The notes under the pieces are model-generated. The model was not told the DNA's origin. It was given only the letters and a program-made list of their open reading frames with translations, and did not search any database. Shown in pieces: positions 8,185 through 17,474 of a stretch of DNA of 64,000 nt. Location: the NCBI RefSeq assembly GCF_014522325.1, contig NZ_CP041983.1, forward strand, positions 1,240,001-1,304,000, in the 5' to 3' direction. Numbering within the stretch: position 1 is the stretch's first letter; the number at the start of each line of letters is the position of its first letter. Both the position numbers and the translations under genes were made by a program. This stretch comes from Lactobacillus sp. PV012. GTDB taxonomy: Bacteria > Bacillota > Bacilli > Lactobacillales > Lactobacillaceae.

Positions 8185-9390
8185 ATGTCAAAATCACAAG
8201 CACCAATCTGGAAACGTAACTTGCGAGTTCTTTCAGTTGCTGTTTTTATTGCAGGTATTGCATTTTCAGAAATTATGCCTTTCTTGCCACTTTATATCAA
8301 TACCTTAGGGCATTTTACTCATGCTCAACTTAACTTTTGGTCAGGTTTTGTTTTTTCTGGCATTTACTTTGTCTCTGCAATCGTCTCGCCTTGGTGGGGA
8401 AAACTTGCTGACAAAAAAGGCCGTAAGTTAATGATCTTACGAGCCTCACTAGGAATGGCAATTGTTTTAGCTGCCATGGGACTAGTTACAAATGTTTGGC
8501 AATTATTCTTCCTAAGAATGACACAAGGATTTTTCGCAGGATTTGTTTCTAATTCAAATGCTTTAATTGCTACAGAAACTCCTAAAGAAAAATCAGGTCA
8601 AGCACTAGGGACAATGGCCTCTTCCTTTACAGCGGGTAACTTACTCGGGCCATTTGTTGGTGGTGCACTTGCTTCTGCTTTTAGTTATCGCATTACCTTC
8701 TTTATCACTGGTGCTTTACTGCTGATTGCATTTTTCTTATCATTATTTTTTGTTCATGAAGATGATTTCAAACCTATTACTGAAAAGAAACTTGAAAAAA
8801 CTAGTGGTGTTATTCATGCCTTACGCTCACCAATGTTGATTTTTGGTCTCTTATTAACCACCTTAATCATTCAAGCTGCTAATAATTCAATTAATCCAAT
8901 TGTATCTCTCTACGTTGAACAATTAATGCACAACCATGGAAACGTAGTCTTTATTTCTGGAGTAATTGCTGCGTTGCCAGGGATTGCAACTTTCTTAGCC
9001 GCTTCAAGACTTGGAGCTTGGGGTGATAGAATTGGTACTCACAAAATCATTATCGGCGGATTTATTGGTGCCACCATTCTTTTCTTCCTCACTGCTTTTG
9101 TCCATAATACTTGGCAACTTGGAATTTTGCGCTTTTTAGTTGGCTTTACAGATGCTTGCCTATTTCCGCAAGTACAAACTCTCTTAACTAAAAATTCTCC
9201 AACACAAGTTACAGGACGTATCTTTTCCTGGAATCAAAGTGCAATGTACATTGGAAATATTGTGGGACCCCTTCTTGGTTCAACAGTTGCTGGTTTATCT
9301 AGCTATAGCATGGTATTTATTGTTACTGCAGGAATTGTCTTATTAAACTTAATTTTATTTAGAATTAATGTAGTTAAAAATTTAGCATAA
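8185..9390 (+). CDS. MFS multidrug efflux transporter (DHA1, MdtG/PmrA-like)
   Basis: A 401-aa protein with 12 predicted transmembrane helices. Motif A between TM2 and TM3 reads WWGKLADKKGRKLMI, motif C-like glycines occur in TM5 (FTAGNLLGPFVGGALAS), and a second motif-A copy GAWGDRIGTHKIII lies in the second half. This pattern fits proton-coupled DHA1 drug exporters. The start follows AAGGAAG. It is monocistronic and ends in a strong terminator. The 224-bp gap upstream is AT-rich with TACAAT as a possible -10 near 8145. The exported compound is unknown. Confidence 0.87.
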   Translation: MSKSQAPIWKRNLRVLSVAVFIAGIAFSEIMPFLPLYINTLGHFTHAQLNFWSGFVFSGIYFVSAIVSPWWGKLADKKGRKLMILRASLGMAIVLAAMGLVTNVWQLFFLRMTQGFFAGFVSNSNALIATETPKEKSGQALGTMASSFTAGNLLGPFVGGALASAFSYRITFFITGALLLIAFFLSLFFVHEDDFKPITEKKLEKTSGVIHALRSPMLIFGLLLTTLIIQAANNSINPIVSLYVEQLMHNHGNVVFISGVIAALPGIATFLAASRLGAWGDRIGTHKIIIGGFIGATILFFLTAFVHNTWQLGILRFLVGFTDACLFPQVQTLLTKNSPTQVTGRIFSWNQSAMYIGNIVGPLLGSTVAGLSSYSMVFIVTAGIVLLNLILFRINVVKNLA

Positions 9391-9391
9391 T

Positions 9392-9431
9392 AAAAAATCA
9401 TCTTCTCGCAATATTAAGAAGATGATTTTTT
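9392..9431. terminator. Bidirectional terminator between MFS exporter and APC permease
   Basis: Fifteen-base complementary arms (AAAAAATCATCTTCT and its complement) surround a 10-nt loop. U-tracts on both strands serve the two convergent genes. Confidence 0.9.
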
Positions 9432-9432
9432 A

Positions 9433-10665
9433 TTATTTAGAAGTTTGCTCTTCAGATATATCTTTCCCAGGATGAGGATCTTTTCTCTTTCGTCCTGAAA
9501 ATAGGTAAAGTAAAGCTGCAGCAACTGCGACAACTAATCCTACTAAAATTGTTTTCCAAGTAAAGTTAAAGATTAAATAGCAAGATACTAATAATGCCAA
9601 AACAGGAATTATATATCCACCAGGTAATTTAAATCCTTTATTTGGATATTGACCTGTATGTTTAAATTTAATAACGGCAAAAATTGAAGGGACATATTGT
9701 ACAAATGAAGCAAGTACAATACATGAGACTAAGAAAATATATGATTGAGTAATCAATCCTCCAGTCACAATAGCAGTCATAATAATTGCTACCCATGGAG
9801 CATCATATTTATTCTTTTTTCCTACCCATTCAGGAGGTAAATTATGTTCATGAGAAAGTGAAGAAATTAAAGAAGGGGTATTAAATGAGCAAGTAAATGC
9901 TACCCCAAAAATACTTAGGAGCATCCCCACAATAATTACAATATATCCCCATTCACCAACAGCTTTTTGGAAGGCATTCGCAATTGGAGTAGTATATGCA
10001 CCCATCTTTGATCCTAAAATACCAATTCCTACTATTACAGTTAGTGTATAAAGAATAGTTACCGAAATCATTACTCCAATTAAAACCCGGGGAATATTTT
10101 TGGTCGGATTTTGCATTTGTCTAGCTGCGATTGGAATAAATGAAAAACCAGTAAATAAGTAGAATACTTCACTAAATGCAGCACCAAAATGCTTAAAAAA
10201 TGGTCCTACTCCTGTAGTTGCAGCATGAGGAATAACTGGTGTAAAGTTAGCCCAATGCATAAAGAAGGCACCTACAACTATGAATAAGATAATTGTAAAA
10301 AGCTTTGCAGCTGCTGAAGCATTATCAATAAACTTAACTAATTTTCTTCCATAAAAGTTAATAACTGAAAATAATACAATCAATCCAATTGCTGTCCAAA
10401 TATAAATAGCTTCGTTTCTATAAGCAGGCACGAAACTTCTTAAAGTTGTCAAAAACGCTACAACTTCTGCTGCATAAGTACAACAACCCAAAAACCACGT
10501 AAATAATCCTAACTCATACCCTGCAAATCTCCCAAATGCAAAATATGAATACAGCCACGCCGCTCCTGAACCAGTAAAACGGCTTGATAAATCGGCATAA
10601 CACAATGCAATCATGCTAATCGTGAATGCAGCACATAAAAGAACTACCACACTCATTAAGTCCAT
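9433..10665 (-). CDS. APC-family amino acid permease, N-terminus displaced by a frameshift
   Basis: The open frame from 10665 gives 410 aa with about 11 helices, including LFTGFSFIPIAARQMQNPTKNIPR (APC TM6 region) and a cytosolic tail rich in Lys, Asp and Pro. It lacks the first APC helix. The same frame stays open upstream and encodes SFISIFFLGINGIIGSGAFL, the missing TM1 signature, but no start codon exists there. A start ATG at 10781 (MGKSGAPAK) lies in another frame, and adding one A to the A6 tract at 10753-10758 would join the two into a protein of about 449 aa. So the real gene is probably 9433-10781 with a -1 indel, either a mutation or an error in the sequence. A possible promoter is TTGCAA-17-TAAGCT upstream. 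Substrate unknown. Confidence 0.75.
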   Translation of the reverse strand: MDLMSVVVLLCAAFTISMIALCYADLSSRFTGSGAAWLYSYFAFGRFAGYELGLFTWFLGCCTYAAEVVAFLTTLRSFVPAYRNEAIYIWTAIGLIVLFSVINFYGRKLVKFIDNASAAAKLFTIILFIVVGAFFMHWANFTPVIPHAATTGVGPFFKHFGAAFSEVFYLFTGFSFIPIAARQMQNPTKNIPRVLIGVMISVTILYTLTVIVGIGILGSKMGAYTTPIANAFQKAVGEWGYIVIIVGMLLSIFGVAFTCSFNTPSLISSLSHEHNLPPEWVGKKNKYDAPWVAIIMTAIVTGGLITQSYIFLVSCIVLASFVQYVPSIFAVIKFKHTGQYPNKGFKLPGGYIIPVLALLVSCYLIFNFTWKTILVGLVVAVAAALLYLFSGRKRKDPHPGKDISEEQTSK

Positions 10666-10790
10666 GTCATTGTAAATATATTGTGGCAGTAAAAAAGCAC
10701 CTGATCCGATGATTCCGTTAATTCCTAAAAAGAATATCGAAATAAACGATAATTTTTTGCGGGCGCCCCACTTTTTCCCATTCTTACATC

Positions 10791-11245
10791 TTCTTTCTCA
10801 ATTAATTTCTATCACTCTTAGCTTAAAGAGTTGAAAAACAAATTGCAAAAGATACGCCTTACTAGAAAATGATGCGTAAAATATTTTTTCTTACGGCATA
10901 ATATAAGAAGTTATTTTTTCTATGCACTTTTTCATGTAAATTTCAAGTCTTTATTTTTGTAAAAAAATGAGATTTGTTCTAGAGTTAAAACCGAATCAAC
11001 AAAGAAGTTCTTTGCTGATTAAGCTATAGGATTTTCTAATCAATGAGAAACTTGTAGGAATTATTTTATGTGACTCAGTCATTAAAACACTATATTTTGA
11101 AAACTAAGTAACTTTGAATTAAAGTTTATTTTTCCAACTCAATTATAGTTTTTAGTTAATAAACAAGAGTTAGTGCATTTGGCTATCCGCAAGATAATAT
11201 TCAGGTACCTCATATTAGATTGAGTACAAGGAGTTGAATTTATTT
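10791..11245. promoter_or_regulatory. Divergent control region and structured leader of the antiporter/peptidase cassette
   Basis: No gene is visible. Features are a strong inverted repeat at 10994-11020 (about 13-bp arms from AATCA inward, one mismatch), the palindrome TGACTCAGTCA (11071-11081), a possible -10 TATATT at 11091, a hairpin AACTTT/AAAGTT (11110-11126) followed by a T-rich run, and AAGGAG at 11228-11233. The second hairpin with its T-run resembles a weak attenuator. I found no T-box consensus here. Confidence 0.4.
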
Positions 11246-12886
11246 ATGGTTGAAAGTAAGACCAAACAAAAGAAAGTCTATATTTCTGTTTTGGCCCTAA
11301 CCATGATGAATGTCTCTATGGTTGCAGGTTTAGCAAATGACGTTCAACAATCATTTTATGGACTTGCTTCAATTACTTATTTTGCAATCGGTGCAATTTG
11401 TTTCTTCATTCCAACAGCTTTAGTAGCTGCAGAACTTGCTACCGGTTGGAGTAACCGTGGAGGTATTTTCCGTTGGGTAGGTGAAGGACTAGGAAAAGGC
11501 TGGGCACTTACTTGTTTACTAATTTTATGGTTTGAAACTATGCTAAACTTCGGGATTGCGATGCCAAGTTTTACTGCAACAATCATGTTTTATACACCAA
11601 ATTATGATGCAGCGGTAAAATTTGCTCAAAACCCACAACACGAAGTTTTAATTATGACTGGTTTCATCATCCTTTACTGGTTATTAACATTCCTTGCTAC
11701 CAAGGGTGTTAAAGCTTTTGCTAACTTAGCAAAATATGGTGTTATTATCGGTAGTCTAATTCCATTAGCTGTAATGATTATCTTGGCTATCGTTTGGGTA
11801 GCTCAAGGCCACCAACCAGTAATTCCAATTACACCAAAGGGATTAATTCCTAAGTGGAATGGAATGGGAACACTAGCACTAGCTGCCGGAGTATTCTTCT
11901 CATATACAGGAATTGATATGAATGCTGCTCACATTAAGCAACTACGTAATCCTGAAAAAGAATTTCCAAAAGCTATGTTTATTTCAGTTATTTTAGCGTT
12001 CTTAATTTTCGTTGTTGGGACTGTAATTATTGCTATCATCATTCCAGAAAAGCAGATTAACATTCTTTATACTTTATATTCAGTATTTAGAATTTTAGGT
12101 TCTACTATTGGAATGCCATGGCTTTACATGGTCTTAGTTTGGGCCCTACTTTGCAACACCATTGCGATGGTTGTTACTAACATGGCTGGTCCTTCATTTA
12201 TGTTAGGACAAGCTGGTGGTAGTGGATTCTTACCACACTGGTTCCAAAAGAAAAATAAGCACCACATGCCATCACGTTTAATGTACACTCAAATTGCTGG
12301 AATGACTGTAATTGCTTACCTAGTTAAATTAATTCCAAATGTTGAAGGATTTGTAATTTTACTTACTCAAACAATTACTGTTTTATACTTGTTCTACTAT
12401 GTTTTAATGTTTACTGCATTTATCAAGCTACGTTACGACCAGCCTAACCGCCCTCGTTCATTCAAGATCCCTGGTGGAAAATTTGGTGCTTGGCTTGTCG
12501 GTGGAATTGGTATTATTTCATCAATTTTTGGGATTGTATTAGCAATTTATCCTCCAACACAGGTTAAATCAGAAGTTGGATCACCTATAGTTTATGTTTC
12601 AGTAATTTTAATCTTGGTTGCCGTAGTCTTAGGAATTTGCTTTATCCTTTACCAACTCTCTAAGCACCACAACTGGGTTGATCCTAACAATAAATTTGCA
12701 CCTTTCACTTGGGAAATTGAAGGTCTTAAAAAACCAGGTAAGGTAACCTCAAACGTACCTACTACGGTGATGTCAAAAGACCAAAACCCAATGGGGATGC
12801 CAATTAAGCGACCTTATAAGCCTGATGCTCAAGTTTCAGAAGCTGTCATTAAAGCTTCTGAAACACCAGATATTCCTAATAATTAA
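11246..12886 (+). CDS. APC-superfamily amino acid transporter, glutamate:GABA antiporter (GadC)-like
   Basis: A 546-aa protein with about 12 helices. The first helix reads YISVLALTMMNVSMVAGLANDVQQ, and IKQLRNPEKEFPKAMFISV and a long polar C-terminal tail of about 75 residues match the AGT/GadC branch of APC transporters, where the tail can plug the pore. The ATG at 11246 is chosen over a TTG four codons upstream because the TTG directly abuts AAGGAG, while the ATG is 12 bases away. Two peptidase genes follow within 40 bp each, so the transporter may exchange amino acids released from peptides. There is no glutamate decarboxylase here, so a GABA role is not supported. Confidence 0.8.
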   Translation: MVESKTKQKKVYISVLALTMMNVSMVAGLANDVQQSFYGLASITYFAIGAICFFIPTALVAAELATGWSNRGGIFRWVGEGLGKGWALTCLLILWFETMLNFGIAMPSFTATIMFYTPNYDAAVKFAQNPQHEVLIMTGFIILYWLLTFLATKGVKAFANLAKYGVIIGSLIPLAVMIILAIVWVAQGHQPVIPITPKGLIPKWNGMGTLALAAGVFFSYTGIDMNAAHIKQLRNPEKEFPKAMFISVILAFLIFVVGTVIIAIIIPEKQINILYTLYSVFRILGSTIGMPWLYMVLVWALLCNTIAMVVTNMAGPSFMLGQAGGSGFLPHWFQKKNKHHMPSRLMYTQIAGMTVIAYLVKLIPNVEGFVILLTQTITVLYLFYYVLMFTAFIKLRYDQPNRPRSFKIPGGKFGAWLVGGIGIISSIFGIVLAIYPPTQVKSEVGSPIVYVSVILILVAVVLGICFILYQLSKHHNWVDPNNKFAPFTWEIEGLKKPGKVTSNVPTTVMSKDQNPMGMPIKRPYKPDAQVSEAVIKASETPDIPNN

Positions 12887-12926
12887 TTAGGTTAGATTAG
12901 ATTCATTTAAAGAAAAGAGATTCAAA

Positions 12927-14258
12927 ATGACAAAAGATAATTTAAATCCAGAAGACTTAAACACTATGAGAACTGACTTCTTAGGTGAAGAAAAATACCG
13001 TAATACTCAAAATGCGGTTATGCAAAATGGTATTAAGAAGTCAATTACTAATCAAAGTGCAATTGAAAAACACCCATTCGAATTTTCAATTGATGTAGAT
13101 TCAGATACTCCTTTAAATCAAAAGAAGTCTGGTCGTTGCTGGATGTTTTCAGCATTGAACTTTATTAGATACCATATTGAAAAAGAATATCATATCAAGG
13201 ATATGAAACTTTCCACTTCTTACTTATTCTTTTACGACAAATTGGAAAAAGCTAACTACTTCTACCACAACATTTTAAAGACTGCTGATAAGCCAATGTC
13301 TGACCGCAAAGTTAGATGGTTATTAAAGACCCCTCAACAAGATGGTGGTGACTGGAGCCTATTAGTAAGCTTAATTGAAAAATACGGTATCGTTCCAATG
13401 TCTGCTATGGGTGAAACTGCTGTTAGTGCTAACACTCAAGAGTTAGACTTTATGTTTAACCGTAAGTTACAAAAAGATGCTATGAAATTAAGAGATTTAG
13501 CTAATGCAGATGCTTCTGACGAAAAAATTGCTAGCGTTTTACGTCAAATGAATTCAGAAAACTACAAGATTGTAGCTATTTCTTTAGGTACTCCTCCAGA
13601 AAAATTCACTTATTCTTACAGAGATAAAGATAATGAATTCCACACCACTGGTGAAGTTACTCCAATGGAATTCTTCAAGAAATTTGTCAACATTAACTTA
13701 GAAGACTACGTTGAAATCATGAACCTTCCAGGTCACGGCTACAAGTATGATCAAGTTTACGGCATTGAATCTTCTAAGAACATGGTTGATGGTATTGAAA
13801 ACCGTTACCTTAATGTTTCAATGCACGAAATGGAAAAAATGGTTATCGAACAATTAAAAGATGACGAACCTGTTTGGTTTGGTTGTGATGTATTACAAGA
13901 ATGGAACAACCCTACTGGTGCATTAATTACTGATGTTTATGACTGGGAACGTTCATTTGGTTCTACTTTAGGTCATGACAAGACTTTACGTTTTGACTAT
14001 GGCGAAAGTTTACCAACTCACGCAATGCTTATTTCAGGTGTTGATATGCGTAATGACAAACCAGTTAACTGGAAGATCCAAAACTCTTGGGGTACTAAAG
14101 TTGGTCACAAAGGTTACTTCATTATGAGTAACGACTGGATGGAAAACTACACTTATGAAACAGTTGTTAACAAGAAGTACTTAACTAGCCACCAACTTAA
14201 GGCTTATGAAGAAGAACCTATTGTGCTTCCTTACTGGAACGCAATGAACCCAATCTAA
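12927..14258 (+). CDS. C1B-family cysteine aminopeptidase/endopeptidase (PepC/PepE/PepG, bleomycin hydrolase family)
   Basis: A cytoplasmic 443-aa papain-like peptidase. The oxyanion Gln65 and nucleophile Cys71 lie in NQKKSGRCWMF, the catalytic His365 in LPTHAMLISGV, and Asn386 in KIQNSWGTKVG. There is no signal peptide. The length fits the PepC family, which forms hexamers whose C-terminal arm reaches the active site; the arm here ends YWNAMNPI, so exo- versus endopeptidase activity (PepC versus PepE/PepG) cannot be settled by eye. It is the second gene of a three-gene cassette, 40 bp after the transporter and 33 bp before a dipeptidase. Role: breakdown of imported peptides. Confidence 0.9.
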   Translation: MTKDNLNPEDLNTMRTDFLGEEKYRNTQNAVMQNGIKKSITNQSAIEKHPFEFSIDVDSDTPLNQKKSGRCWMFSALNFIRYHIEKEYHIKDMKLSTSYLFFYDKLEKANYFYHNILKTADKPMSDRKVRWLLKTPQQDGGDWSLLVSLIEKYGIVPMSAMGETAVSANTQELDFMFNRKLQKDAMKLRDLANADASDEKIASVLRQMNSENYKIVAISLGTPPEKFTYSYRDKDNEFHTTGEVTPMEFFKKFVNINLEDYVEIMNLPGHGYKYDQVYGIESSKNMVDGIENRYLNVSMHEMEKMVIEQLKDDEPVWFGCDVLQEWNNPTGALITDVYDWERSFGSTLGHDKTLRFDYGESLPTHAMLISGVDMRNDKPVNWKIQNSWGTKVGHKGYFIMSNDWMENYTYETVVNKKYLTSHQLKAYEEEPIVLPYWNAMNPI

Positions 14259-14291
14259 AGATTGAGCTAACGATTAGAAAGAGATGATTAA

Positions 14292-15716
14292 ATGGGCTGT
14301 ACAACAGTCATTGTAGGAAAGCGTGCCAGTATCAATAATTCAACAATGATTGCAAGAAATTGTGATGCTGAACGTCCTGATGTCCCAGTAAAATGGGTTG
14401 TAGTTCCCGCTAAGAATGAAAAACAAACTTTTCACTCTTACGTAAGTGGTGCAGATATTCCTCTTCCTACGCATGCCCTTCGATACCAAATGGCTCCTTT
14501 TGTTAATTACAAAAAACATGGTCAATTTGGTGAATGTGGTATCAATAGTGCTAATGTTGCTATGAGTGCTACTGAAAGTATTTATGGTAATCCCCAAGTA
14601 TTAGCTCTTGATCCTTTAGTAGCAACTGGTATTGGTGAAGATGCTTTATTAAGTATTGTTTTACCCTTTATTCACTCAGCACGTGAAGGTGTCGAATATC
14701 TGGGCAAACTAATTGCTAAATATGGTTCTCATGAAGGAAACGGTATTATTTTTAGCGATAAAGATGAAGTTTGGTACATGGAAATTCCTACCGGACATTA
14801 TTGGGTTGCTAGCAAATTAGCTGATGATAAAGCTGCCGTTATTGCCAATCAAGTCTCTCAACAAGAAATTGACTTTGATGATTCAAGTCGCTTTCTTTGG
14901 GCTGATGGTATTCAAGAATTTGTTAAAAAGAATCACTTAAATCCTGATCCTGATACTTTTAACTTCCGTCGTATTTTCGGCACTTCTAATGCTCGCGACC
15001 GTGTTTACAATACTCCTCGCGTTTGGTTTGGACAAAATTACCTAGGTCACTTTGCTATTGCACCTGATAGTAATGATTTAGATTTCAGTTTTAAACCAAA
15101 TCGTAAGCTCAAGCGTGAAGATGTAGCTTATGTGTTAAGTTCTCATTATAACGAAACCCAGTATGATCCGTTGGCTGTTAATACGCCAAAAGATGATCGA
15201 ACAAAGTTCCGTCCTATCTCTATGGCTCGTTGCGCTGAGTCTCACATTCTTGAAATCCGTAGTGATGTCCCTGAAGAATATGCTGGTATTGCTTGGTTTA
15301 ATTCTGCTCCAACTGCTTTTAATCCATACGTACCATTCTATTCCAATGCAAATGATACAGCTAGTGCCTACAATTCCACTAGTTTAACCTATGATAGTCA
15401 AAATGCTTATTGGTTATCTAGAACACTCGCTGCACTCATTCAGCCAAGTTATAATGAAATGAAGTCTCTTTTAATTGGCTTAGGTGGATTTTTACCTACA
15501 GCTGATCAATTAACAGATCAACTTGTCCATGATACAGATGCTGCTGCTTCTACTCTTTCAGGTCAAAAACTTACTCAATTTTTGACTCAAGCAAATGAGC
15601 AAAATGCAACCAAAGTCTTAAATCTTGCACATGAAACAGTTGGTAAGTTAGTTGATAAGGAGATGCACTTATCTCGTCTGTCATTCTCTATTAATACTGA
15701 CAGATTACAAAACTAA
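14292..15716 (+). CDS. pepD: C69-family dipeptidase (PepD-like)
   Basis: A 474-aa Ntn-hydrolase that releases amino acids from dipeptides. The N-terminus MGCTTVIVGKRAS gives Cys3 as the presumed nucleophile after removal of Met-Gly; many PepD proteins start M-C-T-T, so the extra Gly is a small variation. Other family marks are NCDAERPDVPVKW, FGECGINSANVAMSATES and the EVWYMEIPTGHYWVA stretch. It is the last gene of the transporter-peptidase cassette and is followed by a strong terminator. It completes hydrolysis begun by the C1B peptidase. Lactobacilli carry several PepD paralogues, so the exact orthologue is uncertain. Confidence 0.88.
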   Translation: MGCTTVIVGKRASINNSTMIARNCDAERPDVPVKWVVVPAKNEKQTFHSYVSGADIPLPTHALRYQMAPFVNYKKHGQFGECGINSANVAMSATESIYGNPQVLALDPLVATGIGEDALLSIVLPFIHSAREGVEYLGKLIAKYGSHEGNGIIFSDKDEVWYMEIPTGHYWVASKLADDKAAVIANQVSQQEIDFDDSSRFLWADGIQEFVKKNHLNPDPDTFNFRRIFGTSNARDRVYNTPRVWFGQNYLGHFAIAPDSNDLDFSFKPNRKLKREDVAYVLSSHYNETQYDPLAVNTPKDDRTKFRPISMARCAESHILEIRSDVPEEYAGIAWFNSAPTAFNPYVPFYSNANDTASAYNSTSLTYDSQNAYWLSRTLAALIQPSYNEMKSLLIGLGGFLPTADQLTDQLVHDTDAAASTLSGQKLTQFLTQANEQNATKVLNLAHETVGKLVDKEMHLSRLSFSINTDRLQN

Positions 15717-15750
15717 ACTTAAATTATTCTTACCTCTAATAAATTCCCAT

Positions 15751-15786
15751 AAAAGGCGTATGCTTCTCCTCGCATACGCCTTTTTT
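15751..15786. terminator. Bidirectional terminator between pepD and the DHA2 exporter
   Basis: AAAAGGCGTATGC and GCATACGCCTTTTTT arms around a 7-nt loop: a GC-rich stem with U-tracts on both strands between convergent genes. Confidence 0.92.
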
Positions 15787-15792
15787 CTTATC

Positions 15793-17259
15793 TTATTTAT
15801 TTTTTAAATTATTTACTTTAAAGTTAAAGTAAAAATTAAAGATAGTTGCAATGATTAACAAGATAAACGATACAACCATAATTTCGTGAATTCCACCATG
15901 AAAAATTCTTCTCATTAATGGTAATAGATTTTGTGGCAAAGCACGGGCTGTCTTAGCATCACTTAATTCATTTAACATTCCCATCGTAATATGATGGTGC
16001 TGCGCCACTCCACGTTCTAGAGCCAAATTCATTATTACCCCATAAACAGCGGCCATTAAAGTTTGCGCTAAAATTCGAATTAAATATGAAGTGGAGGTAG
16101 CTGTCGCCATCTCTTTCCTTCCAGCATCGATTTGAACCTTTACCTGTAAAGCTACGAAAATAAAACCCACACCGATTCCTGAAAAAGTTCCAATAACCAC
16201 TAAACTCCAAAGTGGTGTAGTAACTTTGGAAAAAAGTAGTCCCACCACTGAGATCATCATCGTAATAATTCCAATCATTACTAATGTGAAAGTGCGCAAA
16301 TGCTCTTGAATTGAGGCTACTGTTTGGGAAGCTCCAATTTCAAAAATTGAATTTGGAATCAAAGTCATTCCTCCAGCTAGCGCTGACATTCCAAGTAAAG
16401 CTTGCGCCCACATTGGTAAATAAGTATTAACAGCAATAAATGCTCCCCAAGTAAAAGCAAAAAGTAGAAAATCTCCATTTAACGCCTTATTTTTAAAGAT
16501 AGTTAGCGGAATAATTGGATTCTTAGCTTTTCCTTCAAAGTAAAAGAACATTCCTAAAATTATCAAGCTAATTACAATTAATCCGATTACTAGAGTATTA
16601 GAGGCCAGACCCAAAAGCTGAATTCCCATCAAAAAGGTTAGTAATCCTGCTACTAAGAACAAAGCTCCCCGAATATCAAAAACTGGCGTTGCTTTTGGCG
16701 TAACTGGCTTGTAAAAGATCAAACTAATGATGATTGCTAAAAGGCCAATTGGAATATTAATATAAAAAATCCAATGCCAAGAAAACGCATCTATTAACCA
16801 ACCACCAATTAATGGACCCATAATTGCTGCCCCATTAAAGCTAGCAGTTAAATATCCTAAGACTTGAGTTCGCTTTTTAATATTAGGGAAAACAAACCCA
16901 ACAATGATATAAGGTAATGATCCCATACCTCCTGCTCCAATTCCCATGAGCAAACGCGCTGCTAAAAAGAAATAAATATTTGGTGCAATCCCCTCTAAAG
17001 CTGACCCTACTACAAACAATACTAGGGAAATTTCAAAAGCTAACTTATTAGTAATTTTCTCTCCTATTTTGGTCCAAATTGGGATTGAAATCGACATTCC
17101 TAATAGAAAGATTGCTACAATCCAGCCCATAAACTGGATTCCATGGAGGGCTGACACAATTGCTGGAATTGCTGTATTGATAATTGTTCCATCAAGTCCT
17201 GCCATTACATTACCTAGCATTAACGCCACAGTTACCATCGTAATCTGTTTTTTATTCAT
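15793..17259 (-). CDS. MFS transporter, DHA2 family (14-TM drug:H+ antiporter)
   Basis: About 488 aa with 14 predicted helices. The N-terminal GNVMAGLDGTIINTAIPAIV is the DHA2 motif D1 (LDxTIVNVALP) and ARLLMGIGAGGMGSLPYIIV is the helix 4 signature; motif C is GPLIGGWLIDAFSWHWIFYINIPIG. The ATG at 17259 (MNKKQITMV) is chosen over a GTG three codons upstream; neither has a strong ribosome site. Likely role: export of toxic cations or antibiotics, substrate unknown. It is flanked by terminators and so transcribed alone. Confidence 0.87.
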   Translation of the reverse strand: MNKKQITMVTVALMLGNVMAGLDGTIINTAIPAIVSALHGIQFMGWIVAIFLLGMSISIPIWTKIGEKITNKLAFEISLVLFVVGSALEGIAPNIYFFLAARLLMGIGAGGMGSLPYIIVGFVFPNIKKRTQVLGYLTASFNGAAIMGPLIGGWLIDAFSWHWIFYINIPIGLLAIIISLIFYKPVTPKATPVFDIRGALFLVAGLLTFLMGIQLLGLASNTLVIGLIVISLIILGMFFYFEGKAKNPIIPLTIFKNKALNGDFLLFAFTWGAFIAVNTYLPMWAQALLGMSALAGGMTLIPNSIFEIGASQTVASIQEHLRTFTLVMIGIITMMISVVGLLFSKVTTPLWSLVVIGTFSGIGVGFIFVALQVKVQIDAGRKEMATATSTSYLIRILAQTLMAAVYGVIMNLALERGVAQHHHITMGMLNELSDAKTARALPQNLLPLMRRIFHGGIHEIMVVSFILLIIATIFNFYFNFKVNNLKNK

Positions 17260-17357
17260 TACATTCACAATTACTTACATTCCTTACTTATTATCCAAAA
17301 ATTAATCCTCTCTTACTTTAACCAAAAAATCATTCAAAATCTACCTATTTTTGCAAT

Positions 17358-17388
17358 AAAAAACCAAGGCCTCTAGCCTTGGTTTTTT
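17358..17388 (-). terminator. Terminator of giant adhesin P1
   Basis: AAAAAACCAAGGC and GCCTTGGTTTTTT arms around a 5-nt loop, about 90 bp after the P1 stop, with a U-tract on the minus strand. Confidence 0.9.
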
Positions 17389-17474
17389 AGCTTTATTAAT
17401 TAGCTTGTTTTAAATTTTTAATCTATTTAATCTCAAACTAAATCTATTCAAAAATTTAATTTCACTTAATTAGC

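Noticed and set aside
11091..11127. tRNA or rRNA-like spacer (TTGAAAACT-type sequence)
   Set aside because: The short similarity to rRNA spacer text has no cloverleaf or rRNA gene next to it; it is a coincidental AT-rich match.
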